Assembly (NCBI RefSeq): GCF_009828105.1
Contig: NZ_WTYQ01000002.1
Span: 186,001-250,000, forward strand
Origin: Altericroceibacterium indicum
Lineage (GTDB): Bacteria; Pseudomonadota; Alphaproteobacteria; Sphingomonadales; Sphingomonadaceae
Reading direction: 5' to 3'
Length of the DNA: 64,000 nt
Below are positions 52,805-62,195 of the stretch, in pieces; the stretch's first letter is position 1, and each line of letters opens with the position of its first letter. The notes under the pieces were generated by a model. It saw only the letters and a list, made by a program, of their open reading frames with translations. It ran no database searches and was not told the DNA's origin. A program made the translations under genes and the position numbers.

Positions 52805-54412
52805 TTAAAACCGCAGATGGAGAGCAGTGGACGTATAGATTTCATCTCCATAGCCTGCCCGTTCGAGCACTTTGCCCGCAGTGTTATAATTGATTTCCTG
52901 CACCAGCGAGACGTTCGGGTTGAGTGTCCAGCGCAGGCGACCGCGATAGATGTTGAGAACGTGTTTCCCGTCAACCAATTGCGTGCCCGCATAAGGGGCA
53001 AGATTGGTACGATAAATCGCATCATCCTCATCCATCCGCCAATAAACTGCTGCTTCACCATTGAAGGCTAGCTTATCCGTGATCGGAAAGGAAATAGTTG
53101 GTGCAATACCCATCAGGTTTACGCCTGTGATGGTATTGGTGTCGGTATAAATGATATTGGCTATATAGATCGGATTGAAGGCTTCGATAGTGCCAGTATC
53201 ACTATAGGAGCCGCCACCCGATGCCAGTTCGGCATGAAAGCCAATGCGCGGGGCTTTGCGCCCTGCCCCAAGCGCAATGCTCTGCGCACCGCTGACGGCA
53301 TAGGCATCAACCTTGCGGCCATTAAATTCGCCATCCTGCTTGATAACTGTCCAGTCGAAATTCATCCGGCCGATATTGCCCCACAGCCTTGCGCCGTAAT
53401 TCTCGCGCCGATCTTCACCGCTCACACCGCCCTGCTTGCGGCTATCGTCGGTGTAATGAATAAAGAAGGGATCGAGGAAGATCTGGCTCTTCTGGCCGGC
53501 AATCTCGCCCTGGGTCAGTACAAAGCTGGAATTGAAACCGGCAATCGTTTCACCTTCATTCACGGCATCGCCAAGGAAACCCTTGCTTTCATTCGTGTCT
53601 TTCAAGGCGAACGCCGTGACGCGGAATTTGTCCCACTGGGTCCACAAGCGCACACCGTTGAGACTGCGTTCCACATTGGGGTTGTCTCGTGGGGAAATGA
53701 TAAGGCGCGGGCCATCAAAGAAGGTCTGCCGCCCGATCATCAGCCCGGCCTTGCCTTCACCCACCGGGAAACGCAGTTCTGCAAAAAGCTGCTGGAGATA
53801 CAGGTCGTTTTCCTGCACCGGGACATGCGGGGTTTCATTCTTGCCAAAAATATGCGCGCTGGTCAGTTCACTGTAAACGCGCAGGTTCTTGTTAAAATGA
53901 AAGTCTGCCCCAAGCATGGTGCGGGACTGGAACTCATAGCGATTTTCAGGATCGCTCATATTCGGGCGGGAAGAGAAGTTGAATCGCGCCCGTTCATAGC
54001 CATTCAACGTGACATAGCTGTCATCGCCCAGCCCTAAAGGGATATATTTCAAACCCCGCAGCGGAACATCCTTGGCCGCAGGATTGGCCAGATAGCTCCA
54101 ATCCTCAGTGGGGCGGATCATGTAAAAATTCGGCCCGGTTTTTGGCCCCCACCCTTGCGCCGCAACAGGATAAGGCCCCGGCGGCAAGCCTGCATTGCGT
54201 GGCGCTGGCTTTGGTGCAGGCGCGGTGGCTTCAGCTTTGACACCACGGGCCTGGATACTATTCGAACTCTCATCCGCGGTTTGCGGCGCTTGTGAATCCG
54301 TTTGTGCACTTTGTGCAGCAATGGGCGCATCCTGCGCCATGGCTGGAAGGGCGATGGAGGCGGCAAGGATGCAGCACCCTGCGCCCCCCCATCTGCGGAG
54401 AGTTCGTGTCAT
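52805..54412 (-). CDS. Alginate-export-family outer-membrane porin
   Basis: A 535-residue protein: Sec signal cut after AMA (about residue 26), a Pro/Ala/Gln-rich linker of about 60 residues, then a beta-barrel with YVTLNGYERARFNFSSRP, FRVYSE-like strands and a C-terminal aromatic (STALHLRF). The barrel pattern fits the alginate_exp group, used in many proteobacteria as substrate-specific porins rather than for alginate. AGGA before ATG 54412 sets the start. It would let the operon's substrate cross the outer membrane. Confidence 0.82.
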   Translation of the reverse strand: MTRTLRRWGGAGCCILAASIALPAMAQDAPIAAQSAQTDSQAPQTADESSNSIQARGVKAEATAPAPKPAPRNAGLPPGPYPVAAQGWGPKTGPNFYMIRPTEDWSYLANPAAKDVPLRGLKYIPLGLGDDSYVTLNGYERARFNFSSRPNMSDPENRYEFQSRTMLGADFHFNKNLRVYSELTSAHIFGKNETPHVPVQENDLYLQQLFAELRFPVGEGKAGLMIGRQTFFDGPRLIISPRDNPNVERSLNGVRLWTQWDKFRVTAFALKDTNESKGFLGDAVNEGETIAGFNSSFVLTQGEIAGQKSQIFLDPFFIHYTDDSRKQGGVSGEDRRENYGARLWGNIGRMNFDWTVIKQDGEFNGRKVDAYAVSGAQSIALGAGRKAPRIGFHAELASGGGSYSDTGTIEAFNPIYIANIIYTDTNTITGVNLMGIAPTISFPITDKLAFNGEAAVYWRMDEDDAIYRTNLAPYAGTQLVDGKHVLNIYRGRLRWTLNPNVSLVQEINYNTAGKVLERAGYGDEIYTSTALHLRF

Positions 54413-54459
54413 AGCTAAATCCTGGTAGAGAAATGAAGTGGGCGGCAAGAAAGGCGCTG

Positions 54460-55449
54460 TCAGGACAGCGGTATTTCCTGCAAATCACGACCCACAACGA
54501 TCTCACCCTTATAGTGTTTCGCGACACCTTCACGCCACATGTCGTCCGTGATCCAGCTCATATCGCCGGGCACGAAATGGCTCAGCACCAGCTTCTTGAC
54601 GCCCGCCATGGCGGCAATCTGGCCGACCTGTTCGGTAGTGGTGTGCGCATTGATGATGTGGTTGCGGAAATCCTCGCCGCCATTGACACGCTTGGTCAGC
54701 GCATCGACACCGGGGACATACAGCACTTCATGCACCAGAACATCGGCACCTTTGGCAAATTCAGCCAGCGGCGGGTAGAAGCTGGTATCGCCTGAATAAA
54801 CGACACTGCCATAGGGCGTGTCGAACCGATAAGCGAAGTTTTGCAAAGGCTTATGCGGCGTTGGCAATGCGCTCACCCGGACATGATCGTCTTGCATCAC
54901 TACATGCTTTGTGAACGGCATGTCATGACCGATCAGCAAATCACGCGGGTCCACCCGACCTTCATCGGCGATGCGGGTGTTAATGTCGTCCTTGTTGAGC
55001 GCCCAGTAATTCTTGATCATCTCTTCAATGCCGACCGGGCCATAAGCATTGAGGGGCTTGGTGAGCGAATTCGTTACCCAGTCATTATAGACCAGATTGC
55101 CAAACTCCAGCTCATGATCGGAATGGAGGTGAGAGATAAACAACCCACGGATCTGCTTGTAATCCAAGCCTGCTTTCACGAATTGCGCGGTAACGCCCAT
55201 CCCCATGTCGATGACATAGACTGCATCATCCACCACCAGCGCATTGGCCGGGTTAGAACGTGAACCGCCAACGCGCGGCCCGCCCTTGGTCCCCAGAAGA
55301 ACCAGCTTTGCACCCTTATGCGATGCAGAAGCGCCCGGGCTGCTTGCCTTCAAAGCTGTAGGAATAAGGCCTGCTGCACCGGCAGCCAAACCCAGTTTCA
55401 TCAATTGCCGACGGTGCAATGAACCACCTGAAAATGCGTGCTGACTCAC
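54460..55449 (-). CDS. Tat-exported metallo-beta-lactamase-fold hydrolase
   Basis: A 329-residue protein. The N-terminus has a Tat-type signal (HRRQLMKLGLAAGAAGL). The MBL-fold metal motif is ISHLHSDHELEFGN, with further ligands in VYSGDTSFYPP, VHEVLY and LSHFVPGD. The layout resembles RNase Z/arylsulfatase-like hydrolases. The substrate is unknown; the operon with a porin and two MFS carriers suggests periplasmic hydrolysis of an ester, lactone or sulfate before uptake. It is the first gene of that operon and is divergent from a TetR regulator. Confidence 0.88.
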   Translation of the reverse strand: MSQHAFSGGSLHRRQLMKLGLAAGAAGLIPTALKASSPGASASHKGAKLVLLGTKGGPRVGGSRSNPANALVVDDAVYVIDMGMGVTAQFVKAGLDYKQIRGLFISHLHSDHELEFGNLVYNDWVTNSLTKPLNAYGPVGIEEMIKNYWALNKDDINTRIADEGRVDPRDLLIGHDMPFTKHVVMQDDHVRVSALPTPHKPLQNFAYRFDTPYGSVVYSGDTSFYPPLAEFAKGADVLVHEVLYVPGVDALTKRVNGGEDFRNHIINAHTTTEQVGQIAAMAGVKKLVLSHFVPGDMSWITDDMWREGVAKHYKGEIVVGRDLQEIPLS

Positions 55450-55583
55450 GAAGCATCTCTCCTCTCATTGTTGTTTTGCAGTTGGATAAATCACTCAGAC
55501 AACAGAGGTCAAGAAGAATGATACTCTCATTCTTTTTTGTTTTTCCGGTTGATTGCCTTTATCCCCTGCCGCACAGATCGCCG

Positions 55584-56273
55584 ATGGATGAAGTTTGGGG
55601 ACAATCGGAACATTGGGAAGATGATCTGGCAGCAGCCGGCGTCAGCCCTACTCTGCAGGAGCGCAGCCGCGCGATGCGCGACAGGCTGATCGGCACATCG
55701 CTGGAAATTGCCCGACGAATTCCGTTTGAACAGATCAGCGTGCTGGATTTGTGTCAGGCCACGGGCTGTTCAACCGGCGCATTCTATGCCCGCTTTCCGG
55801 ATAAGAACACGCTGTTCCGCGCAGTTATGGCCGCCTCTGCCTCCCAATCAGGGCCGCTGCTGGAAAGATTGGTAAACGAGACACCATTTGACGAGATTCT
55901 GCCGCGGATGATCAAGCTGCAGATCGACCGCTTTCAGATGCATGAACCGTTCTTCCGCGCCGCCTTTCGCGTCAGTCTGGAATGCAGTGATGCCTGGGAC
56001 CCATTCCGCCGCAATAGCAATGCGCTGGCCAGCCGCTATCTTGAACGGTTGCGTCAGGAACCGCGCATTGACCCTGCGGCTATCAATGAGAACAACGTCC
56101 GCTTTGCCTTTCAGATCATGTATGGCGTGCTGAACAACACCGTAATGAACCGCCCCGGCCCGTTCGATTTCTCCAGCCCTGAATTTCCCAAATTGCTCGA
56201 ACAGGCGATGGTCGCCATGATCGGCTGCCTTCCAGTTCCACAAGCCGCAGCAGCAGAGACACACAGACCATAA
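55584..56273 (+). CDS. TetR-family transcriptional regulator
   Basis: About 229 residues. The N-terminal HTH reads SLEIARRIPFEQISVLDLCQ then ATGCSTGAFYARFPDKNTLF, the standard TetR pattern. The C-terminal ligand domain is unassigned. ATG 55584 is likely; the frame is open upstream to 55419, and 55518 is another ATG. It is divergent from the MBL-porin-MFS operon and probably represses it until a substrate appears. Confidence 0.88.
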   Translation: MDEVWGQSEHWEDDLAAAGVSPTLQERSRAMRDRLIGTSLEIARRIPFEQISVLDLCQATGCSTGAFYARFPDKNTLFRAVMAASASQSGPLLERLVNETPFDEILPRMIKLQIDRFQMHEPFFRAAFRVSLECSDAWDPFRRNSNALASRYLERLRQEPRIDPAAINENNVRFAFQIMYGVLNNTVMNRPGPFDFSSPEFPKLLEQAMVAMIGCLPVPQAAAAETHRP

Positions 56274-56298
56274 AACAGCCATGGCGCTGCCATTTCTC

Positions 56299-56315
56299 CG
56301 TCACACACTCGTCAC
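56299..56315. promoter_or_regulatory. Pho-box-like direct repeat upstream of the phosphate transporter
   Basis: CGTCAC is repeated at 56299-56304 and 56310-56315, an 11-base period as in PhoB boxes, about 150 bases before the transporter start. The match to the CTGTCAT consensus is partial. Confidence 0.35.
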
Positions 56316-56467
56316 GATTGCAACAAGAGGGCAGAGAAACCGGCAGAAATGCGCTCTTTTGCGTCATCTTGAGGCAAGATTGGCATTTACGACAGGATTG
56401 ACATCAATCTGTTGCACTTGACGAATAAGGACACGGCCAGGACTCGACCATACCAAGGGAAAAATCT

Positions 56468-58084
56468 GTGGCGAACGGCGATAGTATCAGTGTTGAAGCG
56501 CAAGCTATTGGCAATGCTCCATGGCACACTTCATGGACCAACATCGGCTTTGCCGCCCTGCTCATTGGTATGACGAGCTGGTTCCTGTTCTGGGGCCTTG
56601 ATTACACCAACCATAATCAAATCCTGATATTCGTTCTGGCAACGCTGTTTGGCGTGTTCATGGCCTTCAACATCGGTGGCAATGATGTGGCCAATTCCTT
56701 TGGCACCAGCGTTGGTGCCGGAACGCTCTCCATCAAGCAGGCACTGGGTATTGCGGCGATCTTTGAAGTCAGCGGCGCGGTGATCGCAGGTGGTGAAGTC
56801 ACCGACACAATCCGCAGTGGCATAGTCAATCTCAGCATCGTGAATGTCGAACCGATGCAGTTCGTCTATATCATGATGTCAGCGCTCCTCGCTGCGGCCT
56901 TGTGGCTGCTCTTTGCCAGCCGGCGTGGCTGGCCGGTGTCGACCACCCATTCCATCATCGGTGGCATCGTCGGTGCCTCGCTCACGCTGGGCTATATGCT
57001 GAGCAGCGGCAATTCTGCCCTTGCTCTGGTGCAATGGAACAAGATCGGCACAATTGTGATATCCTGGGTTCTGTCTCCAGTGCTGGGCGGGATTGTGTCC
57101 TATGGGCTTTATTATCTGATCAAGCGCCACATCCTGCATTATAACGAACGCGCGAAAGAAAAGCTGCAATCCCTGCGTGGGGAGCGCAAGCGTCTTAATG
57201 AAGAGCACAAAAGCTCCTTCGAACGGTTGAGCGAAATTCAGAAGATTTCCTACACCAATATGATGGTCCGCGATGCGCAGATGGTCTTAGGGGAAGAAGA
57301 CTTCTCGCCCGAAGAGCTGGAATCGGAATATTACCGCAAACTCCACGAGATTCAGCAAAAGCGCGAAACGATTTCTGCTCATTATGCGCTGCAAAACTGG
57401 GTCCCCTTGATAGCCGCAGCAGGTGCCGGGATCATATCCTCCATGCTGCTGTTCAAGGGCCTGAAGCATATGCATCTGGGCCTGACCACACTCGACAATT
57501 ATCTCATCATGGGGATGGTTGCCGCTATCGTGTGGATGGCGACTTTTATCTTTGCCAAGACGCTGAAGGGCAATTCGCTCGATCGTTCCACCTTTCTGAT
57601 GTTTAGCTGGATGCAGGTTTTCACCGCATCAGGCTTTGCCTTCAGCCATGGCGCGAATGATATCGCCAATGCCATCGGCCCTTTCGCCGCCATCCTTGAA
57701 GTTTTGCGCAGTGGCCAGATTGGTTCGGAATCCGCCGTGCCAACCGCTGCCATGGTCACTTTTGGCGTCGCGCTGATCGCTGGCCTGTGGTTCATCGGCA
57801 AAGAGGTGATTCAAACCGTGGGCCACAACCTCACCACCATGCACCCCGCATCAGGCTTTGCGGCAGAACTGTCTGCTGCCGCCGTGGTGATGATGGCATC
57901 GACCTTTGGCCTGCCGGTTTCCAGCACACACATCCTGATTGGCGCAGTGCTGGGGATTGGCCTTGTGAACCGGCAAACCAATTGGGGCTTGATGAAGCCT
58001 ATTGCCATGGCATGGGTGATCACCCTACCCGCCGCAGGCCTGCTTGCAGCGCTGTCTTTTGTGGTTCTGAACGCAGCCTTCTGA
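56468..58084 (+). CDS. PiT-family inorganic phosphate transporter
   Basis: A 538-residue membrane protein with the two PiT repeats: [19 protein letters not shown] in the N-terminal half and [17 protein letters not shown] in the C-terminal half, plus [10 protein letters not shown] and [11 protein letters not shown] charged, coiled-coil cytoplasmic loop of about 90 residues (roughly 225-315) separates the halves. It carries phosphate, usually as a metal complex, with protons. GTG 56468 has AAGGGA upstream. A weak Pho-box-like repeat lies in the promoter region. Confidence 0.95.
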   Translation: MANGDSISVEAQAIGNAPWHTSWTNIGFAALLIGMTSWFLFWGLDYTNHNQILIFVLATLFGVFMAFNIGGNDVANSFGTSVGAGTLSIKQALGIAAIFEVSGAVIAGGEVTDTIRSGIVNLSIVNVEPMQFVYIMMSALLAAALWLLFASRRGWPVSTTHSIIGGIVGASLTLGYMLSSGNSALALVQWNKIGTIVISWVLSPVLGGIVSYGLYYLIKRHILHYNERAKEKLQSLRGERKRLNEEHKSSFERLSEIQKISYTNMMVRDAQMVLGEEDFSPEELESEYYRKLHEIQQKRETISAHYALQNWVPLIAAAGAGIISSMLLFKGLKHMHLGLTTLDNYLIMGMVAAIVWMATFIFAKTLKGNSLDRSTFLMFSWMQVFTASGFAFSHGANDIANAIGPFAAILEVLRSGQIGSESAVPTAAMVTFGVALIAGLWFIGKEVIQTVGHNLTTMHPASGFAAELSAAAVVMMASTFGLPVSSTHILIGAVLGIGLVNRQTNWGLMKPIAMAWVITLPAAGLLAALSFVVLNAAF

Positions 58085-58248
58085 GCTTTTCGGCTCATCC
58101 CTTTGGTGCACAAAACGCAACTGAGGCACGGCTGGGCCGAAAAAGCACTATCTTTTTTTCCGTAATTGCCCTAGGGGCGCGTCTTTGTAACTCCGACTGA
58201 GGTCCTGCGCGGCCCTTTGCGGCGCGACCAAGCGGACAGCGAGACACC

Positions 58249-60033
58249 ATGACATTTCCAAACATACCGCCGATTCTCGGCGATGCACTCCATGCACGCG
58301 GTTATTCAGAACCTACAGAAGTGCAAGCAGCTGTGCTGCAACCAGAGGCCGCCGGACGCGACCTTATCGTTTCTGCCCAGACCGGTTCGGGCAAGACCGT
58401 CGCCTTCGGCCTCGCCATTGCAAGCGAGCTGCTGCAGGAAAATGGCAAGATTGAACGGGCAAACAAGCCATTGGCTCTGGCCATTGCACCAACCCGCGAA
58501 CTGGCCCTTCAGGTCAGCCGCGAGCTGGAATGGCTCTATGGCAATGCCGGCGCTGACATCGCCACTTGCGTTGGCGGCATGGACGCATCACGCGAACGCC
58601 GCAATCTGCGCCGTGGTGCGCAGATCGTCGTCGGCACACCAGGCCGCCTGCGTGACCATCTCGAACGCGGCGCGCTCGACCTGTCGGAACTTCGCGCCAT
58701 CGTTCTCGATGAAGCCGATGAAATGCTCGACATGGGCTTCCGTGATGACCTTGAAGAAATTCTGAAGGCTGCCCCGCCAGAACGCCGCACGCTGCTGTTC
58801 TCGGCCACTATGCCAAAGCCGATTGTAGGCCTTGCACGCCGCTATCAGAAGGATGCCCTGCGCATCCAGACGATCAGCGAAAGAAGCGCGCATAGCGACA
58901 TTGCCTATCAGGCTGTGACCGTGGCGCCGAATGAAGTCGAAAATGCCGTGGTGAATCTGCTGCGTTTCCACGAAGCGGAAACCGCTATTTTGTTCTGTGC
59001 CACACGCGACAATGTGCGCCGTCTTCACGGCACTTTGCAGGAACGTGGCTTTGATGTTGTGGCCCTTTCGGGCGAACATTCGCAATCAGAGCGCAACCAG
59101 GCCCTTCAGGCTTTGCGCGATGGCCGCGCTCGTGTTTGTGTAGCGACTGACGTGGCCGCTCGCGGTATCGATCTGCCCACCCTCACTCTCGTGGTGCATG
59201 TGGAAATTCCCCGCGATGCCGAAACTTTGCAGCACCGTTCGGGCCGTACAGGACGCGCAGGCCGCAAGGGCACGGCGGTTCTGGTCGTGCCATTTTCACG
59301 CCGTCGCCGGGTCGAATCCATGCTGCGCGGTGCCAAGATTGACACCGACTGGATTTCCGCCCCCACCCCTGATGCCATCGCTAAGCAGGATCACAACCGC
59401 CTACTCGAAACATTGCTGAAGCCAGTCGAAGCGGATGAAAATGACCGCGCTCTGGCCAAGCGTCTGCTTGAAGAACGCAGCCCGGAAGACATTGCCATGG
59501 CTCTGGTCAGCGCGCATCGTGCCAAGATGCCGCGCCCGGCAGAAGTTTCGACCAATCTCAACGAAGCACGGGCAGCTTCCAAGGAAATGCATCGCCCCGG
59601 TTTCGAAGACACCGTGTGGTTCCGCATGAACATTGGCCGCCGCCAGAATGCAGATCCGCGTTGGGTTCTGCCGCTGATCTGCCGCCGCTCCGATATTACC
59701 CGCTCTGAAGTGGGCGCGATCCGCATTGGCCAGCAGGAAACCTTCTTTCAGGTTCCCCGCAAGATTGCCGACAAGGTAGCCAGTGCGATTATCGCCACCG
59801 CTGGCGGCAGCGAAGATGGTGGTGATGTGATCTTCGAACCATCAACCGAAGGCCCACGCGCTGAAGCACGCGAAAATCGCCGCTCCGGTGGCCCGGGTGG
59901 CCGCCGTCATTCCAATGCCGGCGGCAAGCCAAGCGGCGGTTATGGTGATCGCAATTCCGGCCATAAGAAGCCTTATAAAAAGAACGATTTCAAACGTTCA
60001 GACAGGCGTCCTCAGGCCCGCAAGCGTCCGTAA
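58249..60033 (+). CDS. DEAD-box RNA helicase with DbpA-like RNA-binding domain (DeaD/CsdA type)
   Basis: A 594-residue helicase: Q-motif region, Walker A AQTGSGKT (about residues 43-50), DEAD box VLDEADEMLD, SAT, and HRSGRTGRAGR of motif VI. After the helicase core come a DbpA RNA-binding-like domain (about 450-530) and a Gly/Arg/Lys-rich tail (from about 540), as in CsdA-like proteins acting on ribosome assembly and cold-shock mRNA. The 164-base leader upstream has no gene and contains a T-rich tract and GC-rich dyads. Confidence 0.93.
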   Translation: MTFPNIPPILGDALHARGYSEPTEVQAAVLQPEAAGRDLIVSAQTGSGKTVAFGLAIASELLQENGKIERANKPLALAIAPTRELALQVSRELEWLYGNAGADIATCVGGMDASRERRNLRRGAQIVVGTPGRLRDHLERGALDLSELRAIVLDEADEMLDMGFRDDLEEILKAAPPERRTLLFSATMPKPIVGLARRYQKDALRIQTISERSAHSDIAYQAVTVAPNEVENAVVNLLRFHEAETAILFCATRDNVRRLHGTLQERGFDVVALSGEHSQSERNQALQALRDGRARVCVATDVAARGIDLPTLTLVVHVEIPRDAETLQHRSGRTGRAGRKGTAVLVVPFSRRRRVESMLRGAKIDTDWISAPTPDAIAKQDHNRLLETLLKPVEADENDRALAKRLLEERSPEDIAMALVSAHRAKMPRPAEVSTNLNEARAASKEMHRPGFEDTVWFRMNIGRRQNADPRWVLPLICRRSDITRSEVGAIRIGQQETFFQVPRKIADKVASAIIATAGGSEDGGDVIFEPSTEGPRAEARENRRSGGPGGRRHSNAGGKPSGGYGDRNSGHKKPYKKNDFKRSDRRPQARKRP

Positions 60034-60065
60034 TTCTGCGATTTTCTGATTGCCTAAAAAGAATG

Positions 60066-60090
60066 GGCGGCGGACCAGTGGTACGCCGCC
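60066..60090 (+). terminator. Hairpin after the helicase gene
   Basis: GGCGGCG and CGCCGCC with an inner ACCA/TGGT pair make a strong stem-loop 33 bases after the stop, followed by a pyrimidine-rich run. The rest of the interval to 60316 shows no gene. Confidence 0.65.
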
Positions 60091-60316
60091 TCTCTCTCCC
60101 AAAAACTTCAAACAGCCCGTGCGTGTAAACCAATAAACTGGCCAACACATGCATGTCTTGGCGATTAAAGCCAGCGGCACGATAAACCGGATAGGTGAAA
60201 ATGCCAATCCTCTTTCGTTCGGGTGCTATTTGATAGCGATACCGCCTTCACCCTGTTGCCAATAGGATACGCTTCGACGCTTGCGCCGAGGCAATGAAAC
60301 CGTCATCCATACCTTC

Positions 60317-62140
60317 ATGATTGGTTTCAAAGAGAGGCCTGTGGGCCATTACACCATCGGATTGTTGACGCTCAGCCTTGCTCTTGCGGCCTGCACGTCC
60401 GTTTCTCAAACACCGCCCGCTTCTGGAGTTGAACCGCAACAACAGCAAGACTCAACCATTTCCTCCAGTGCACTTGATACGAGTGATGGCGGAATGGAAG
60501 CAGGGGCATGGAAAGATGCACAACCAGTGCGCGCGCGCCATGCGATGGTGGTTTCCGCGCAACATCTGGCCACCAATGTCGGCGTGTCGATTCTGAAGGA
60601 TGGCGGCAATGCGGTCGATGCAGCGGTTGCGGTGGGCTATGCTCTGGCAGTGGTCCACCCATGCTGCGGCAATATTGGCGGCGGTGGTTTCATGACCATT
60701 CACCTCGCCGATGGACAGGACGTGTTTCTCGACTTCCGCGAACGTGCGCCGCTCAAAGCTACAGCCACCATGTTTCAGGACGAAAATGGCAATGTGGTGC
60801 GCGGCCTCAGCACCGGAACTTATCTTGGTTCCGGCACGCCGGGCACGGTGATGGGTCTCAATGAAGCGCTGGCTAAATATGGCACCATGTCGCTCAAGCA
60901 GGTCATCGCTCCGGCCATCAAGCTGGCGGAAGAAGGTTTCGTACTTCAGCAGGGCGATGTGAATATTCTTGACCGCAGAGCCAAGGATTTTGCCTCGGAA
61001 CCCAATGTCGCGGCGACATTTCTCAACCATGGCAAACCCTATGTTGCCGGCGACAGACTCGTGCAGCCAGAACTGGCCACAACATTGAAGCTGATCGCCA
61101 AGAACGGGTCTGACGCTTTTTATAAAGGCTCTATCGCGAGGAAGATCGTCGCCGCGAGCGAGGCGAATGGCGGCCTGTTCACGATGCAGGATTTTGCCGA
61201 ATATACCGCGCAATGGGATAAGCCCGTGCGCTGTACCTATCGCGGCTATACCATCATCTCCGCCCCACCCCCCAGCTCTGGCGGCACCACCATTTGCGAA
61301 ATTCTGAAAGTGGTGGAAGCCTATCCGATGAGCCAATGGGGTTTTGGATCAGTGAATGCCACGCATCACTTTATCGAGGCCGAACGCTTCGCTTTTGCTG
61401 ATCGCAACAGCGATCTTGGCGATCCGGCCTTTATCGATAACCCGGTCTCCACTCTGATCTCAGACAAGCACGCGCAGGCTATCCGGGCCAAAATCCGCCC
61501 TGACCGCGCCACACCTTCCAGCGAAGTGAAAGGCGGTGTCTCCGCACAGGAAGGCACCAATACCACGCATTATTCCATCGCTGACGCCAAGGGCAATGCG
61601 GTCAGCACTACTTATACGATCAACTATCTGTTCGGCTCGGGCAAGATTGCCGGAGACACTGGCTTCTTCCTCAATAATGAGATGGATGATTTCACCTCCA
61701 AGCCCGGTGTTCCCAATGGCTTTGGCCTTATTCAGGGCGCAGCCAATGCGATAGCGCCGGGCAAGCGGCCTTTGAGTTCGATGTCACCGACCATCGTGCT
61801 GAAGGATGGTAAATTGTTCATGGTGACCGGCAGCCCCGGCGGATCGACGATCATTTCCACCACTGTCGCCAGCATCATGAATGTCATCGATTATGGCATG
61901 AACATGAAACAGGCTGTTGATGCACCTCGCATCCATAACCAATGGATGCCGGATCAGACCATGGTTCAGCCCGGCTATCTGACGCCAGAAGTGAAGGCCC
62001 AACTTGAAGCCATGGGCCACTCTTTCCGCGAAGCACCAGCATGGGGCGCGGATGAAGCGATTTTATTCGAAAGCGGCACCAGCATGATTCAAGGTGCCAA
62101 TGATGTCCGCCGTCCTGCCGGGCTGGCGGAAGGCTATTAA
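60317..62140 (+). CDS. ggt: Gamma-glutamyltransferase (GGT), lipoprotein form
   Basis: About 607 residues. Lipobox LALAAC indicates membrane attachment in the periplasm. The proenzyme is cleaved before the nucleophile threonine in EGTNTTHYSIAD. Other GGT motifs are GGNAVDAAVAVGYAL, GNIGGGGFM, SSMSPTIVLKDGK and GSPGGSTIISTT. GGT hydrolyses glutathione and transfers its glutamyl group. Start is uncertain: TTG 60281, ATG 60317 and GTG 60341 are in frame, and GTG 60341 gives the most normal lipoprotein signal with AGAGAGG just upstream. Confidence 0.93.
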   Translation: MIGFKERPVGHYTIGLLTLSLALAACTSVSQTPPASGVEPQQQQDSTISSSALDTSDGGMEAGAWKDAQPVRARHAMVVSAQHLATNVGVSILKDGGNAVDAAVAVGYALAVVHPCCGNIGGGGFMTIHLADGQDVFLDFRERAPLKATATMFQDENGNVVRGLSTGTYLGSGTPGTVMGLNEALAKYGTMSLKQVIAPAIKLAEEGFVLQQGDVNILDRRAKDFASEPNVAATFLNHGKPYVAGDRLVQPELATTLKLIAKNGSDAFYKGSIARKIVAASEANGGLFTMQDFAEYTAQWDKPVRCTYRGYTIISAPPPSSGGTTICEILKVVEAYPMSQWGFGSVNATHHFIEAERFAFADRNSDLGDPAFIDNPVSTLISDKHAQAIRAKIRPDRATPSSEVKGGVSAQEGTNTTHYSIADAKGNAVSTTYTINYLFGSGKIAGDTGFFLNNEMDDFTSKPGVPNGFGLIQGAANAIAPGKRPLSSMSPTIVLKDGKLFMVTGSPGGSTIISTTVASIMNVIDYGMNMKQAVDAPRIHNQWMPDQTMVQPGYLTPEVKAQLEAMGHSFREAPAWGADEAILFESGTSMIQGANDVRRPAGLAEGY

Positions 62141-62150
62141 CAAGGTCTCC

Positions 62151-62182
62151 GGGGGCCGCTCTTCGCAATGAAAGCGGCCCCC
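62151..62182. terminator. Bidirectional terminator between ggt and the outer-membrane factor gene
   Basis: GGGGGCCGC (62151-62159) pairs perfectly with GCGGCCCCC (62174-62182) between the two convergent genes, followed by a T-rich stretch on the plus strand. Confidence 0.85.
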
Positions 62183-62195
62183 TACATTTTGCCAG

